A stretch of 6,718 nucleotides of DNA, from the NCBI GenBank assembly GCA_016302705.1, contig JAEDNC010000050.1, positions 1 to 6,718 on the forward strand. The letters run 5' to 3'. Shown in pieces: positions 6,588 to 6,718 of the stretch. The notes below the pieces were generated by a model. It was not told the origin of the DNA. It ran no database searches and was given only the letters and a program-made list of their open reading frames with translations. The translations under genes and the position numbers were made by a program. Source of the stretch: Bacilli bacterium (GTDB lineage: Bacteria; Bacillota_I; Bacilli_A; RFN20; CAG-826). Each line of letters starts with the position of its first letter. Within the stretch, counting starts at the first letter, position 1.

Positions 6588-6620
6588 TAAATAAAACTCC
6601 CGAAATTCGAGAGTTTATTT
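6588..6620 (-). terminator. Rho-independent terminator after the rightmost gene
   Basis: On the minus strand, AAATAAACTCTCGAA (6606-6620) pairs with TTCGGGAGTTTTATTT (6589-6604), with one bulge and one G-U pair. The G-U becomes a C-A mismatch on the plus strand, so the hairpin favours minus-strand transcripts. The distal arm is T-rich (TTTTATTTAT). It lies about 26 bp after the probable stop at 6647-6649. Confidence 0.7.
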
Positions 6621-6646
6621 GTTTTGTTATGTATCCAACTTAAGTT

Positions 6647-6718
6647 TTATTTTCTAAACTTACGTGGACCTTTGATGGATTTATCTGGTTTGGTATTGTG
6701 TTCGAGTTTTCTACCTTC
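6647..6718 (-). CDS. C-terminal tail of an unidentified protein (cut by window edge)
   Basis: An open frame enters from the right edge, encodes 23 residues and ends with TAA at 6647-6649, followed by the terminator at 6588-6620. The tail is very basic and ends KGPRKFRK, as is common in RNA-binding or ribosome-associated proteins. That is too little to name a family. A second frame is also open here (stop at 6640-6642), giving a less distinctive tail, so the frame choice is an inference. Confidence 0.45.
   Translation of the reverse strand, partial: EGRKLEHNTKPDKSIKGPRKFRK

Noticed and set aside
6597..6601. GGGAG as a ribosome site for the GlpA-like gene
   Set aside because: It is about 24 nt before the ATG, too far, and belongs to the terminator stem.

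Overview
The window looks like a compact, AT-rich chromosome segment of a low-GC Gram-positive bacterium (Bacilli or a Mollicutes-related lineage). Every supported gene lies on the minus strand. Tryptophan is written TGG inside the long reading frames, and TGA ends two frames, so the standard bacterial code fits better than the Mycoplasma code. The species cannot be named from this sequence alone.

In transcription order, right to left: (1) 6647-6718 is probably the tail of an unidentified gene, followed by a rho-independent terminator at 6588-6620. (2) 3548-6572 is a tightly packed redox operon. It encodes a GlpA-like FAD-dependent dehydrogenase with a C-terminal [2Fe-2S] BFD-like domain, split here into two frames (5811-6572 and 5140-5814), then a second FAD/NAD oxidoreductase (3890-5143) and a small four-cysteine DUF1667 protein (3548-3889). 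The joints are ATGA, ATGA and TAAATG, which implies translational coupling. The likely role is oxidation of glycerol 3-phosphate or a similar hydroxy-acid or amine substrate, with electrons passed through the iron-sulfur and FAD/NAD subunits. (3) 1775-3463 encodes an RNase J paralogue, most likely RNase J2, with several metal-binding residues replaced. It has a strong ribosome binding site and a clean terminator. (4) 1-1712 is the N-terminal part of an FtsK/SpoIIIE DNA translocase, cut by the window edge just after its Walker A motif. RNase J2 close upstream of SpoIIIE is also the order in Bacillus subtilis, which supports both names.

The points most worth a second look are the one-base frame break in the GlpA-like gene, where a lost A in a short homopolymer would restore a continuous 477-residue protein; the unusually degraded RNase J active site; and two genes (ftsK and the GlpA-like gene) that have a perfect TATAAT about ten bases before the start codon and no Shine-Dalgarno sequence, suggesting leaderless mRNAs. 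I found no CRISPR array, RNA gene, insertion sequence or phage gene. The window is mostly housekeeping and metabolic. The least understood part is the three-component FAD/BFD/DUF1667 module.
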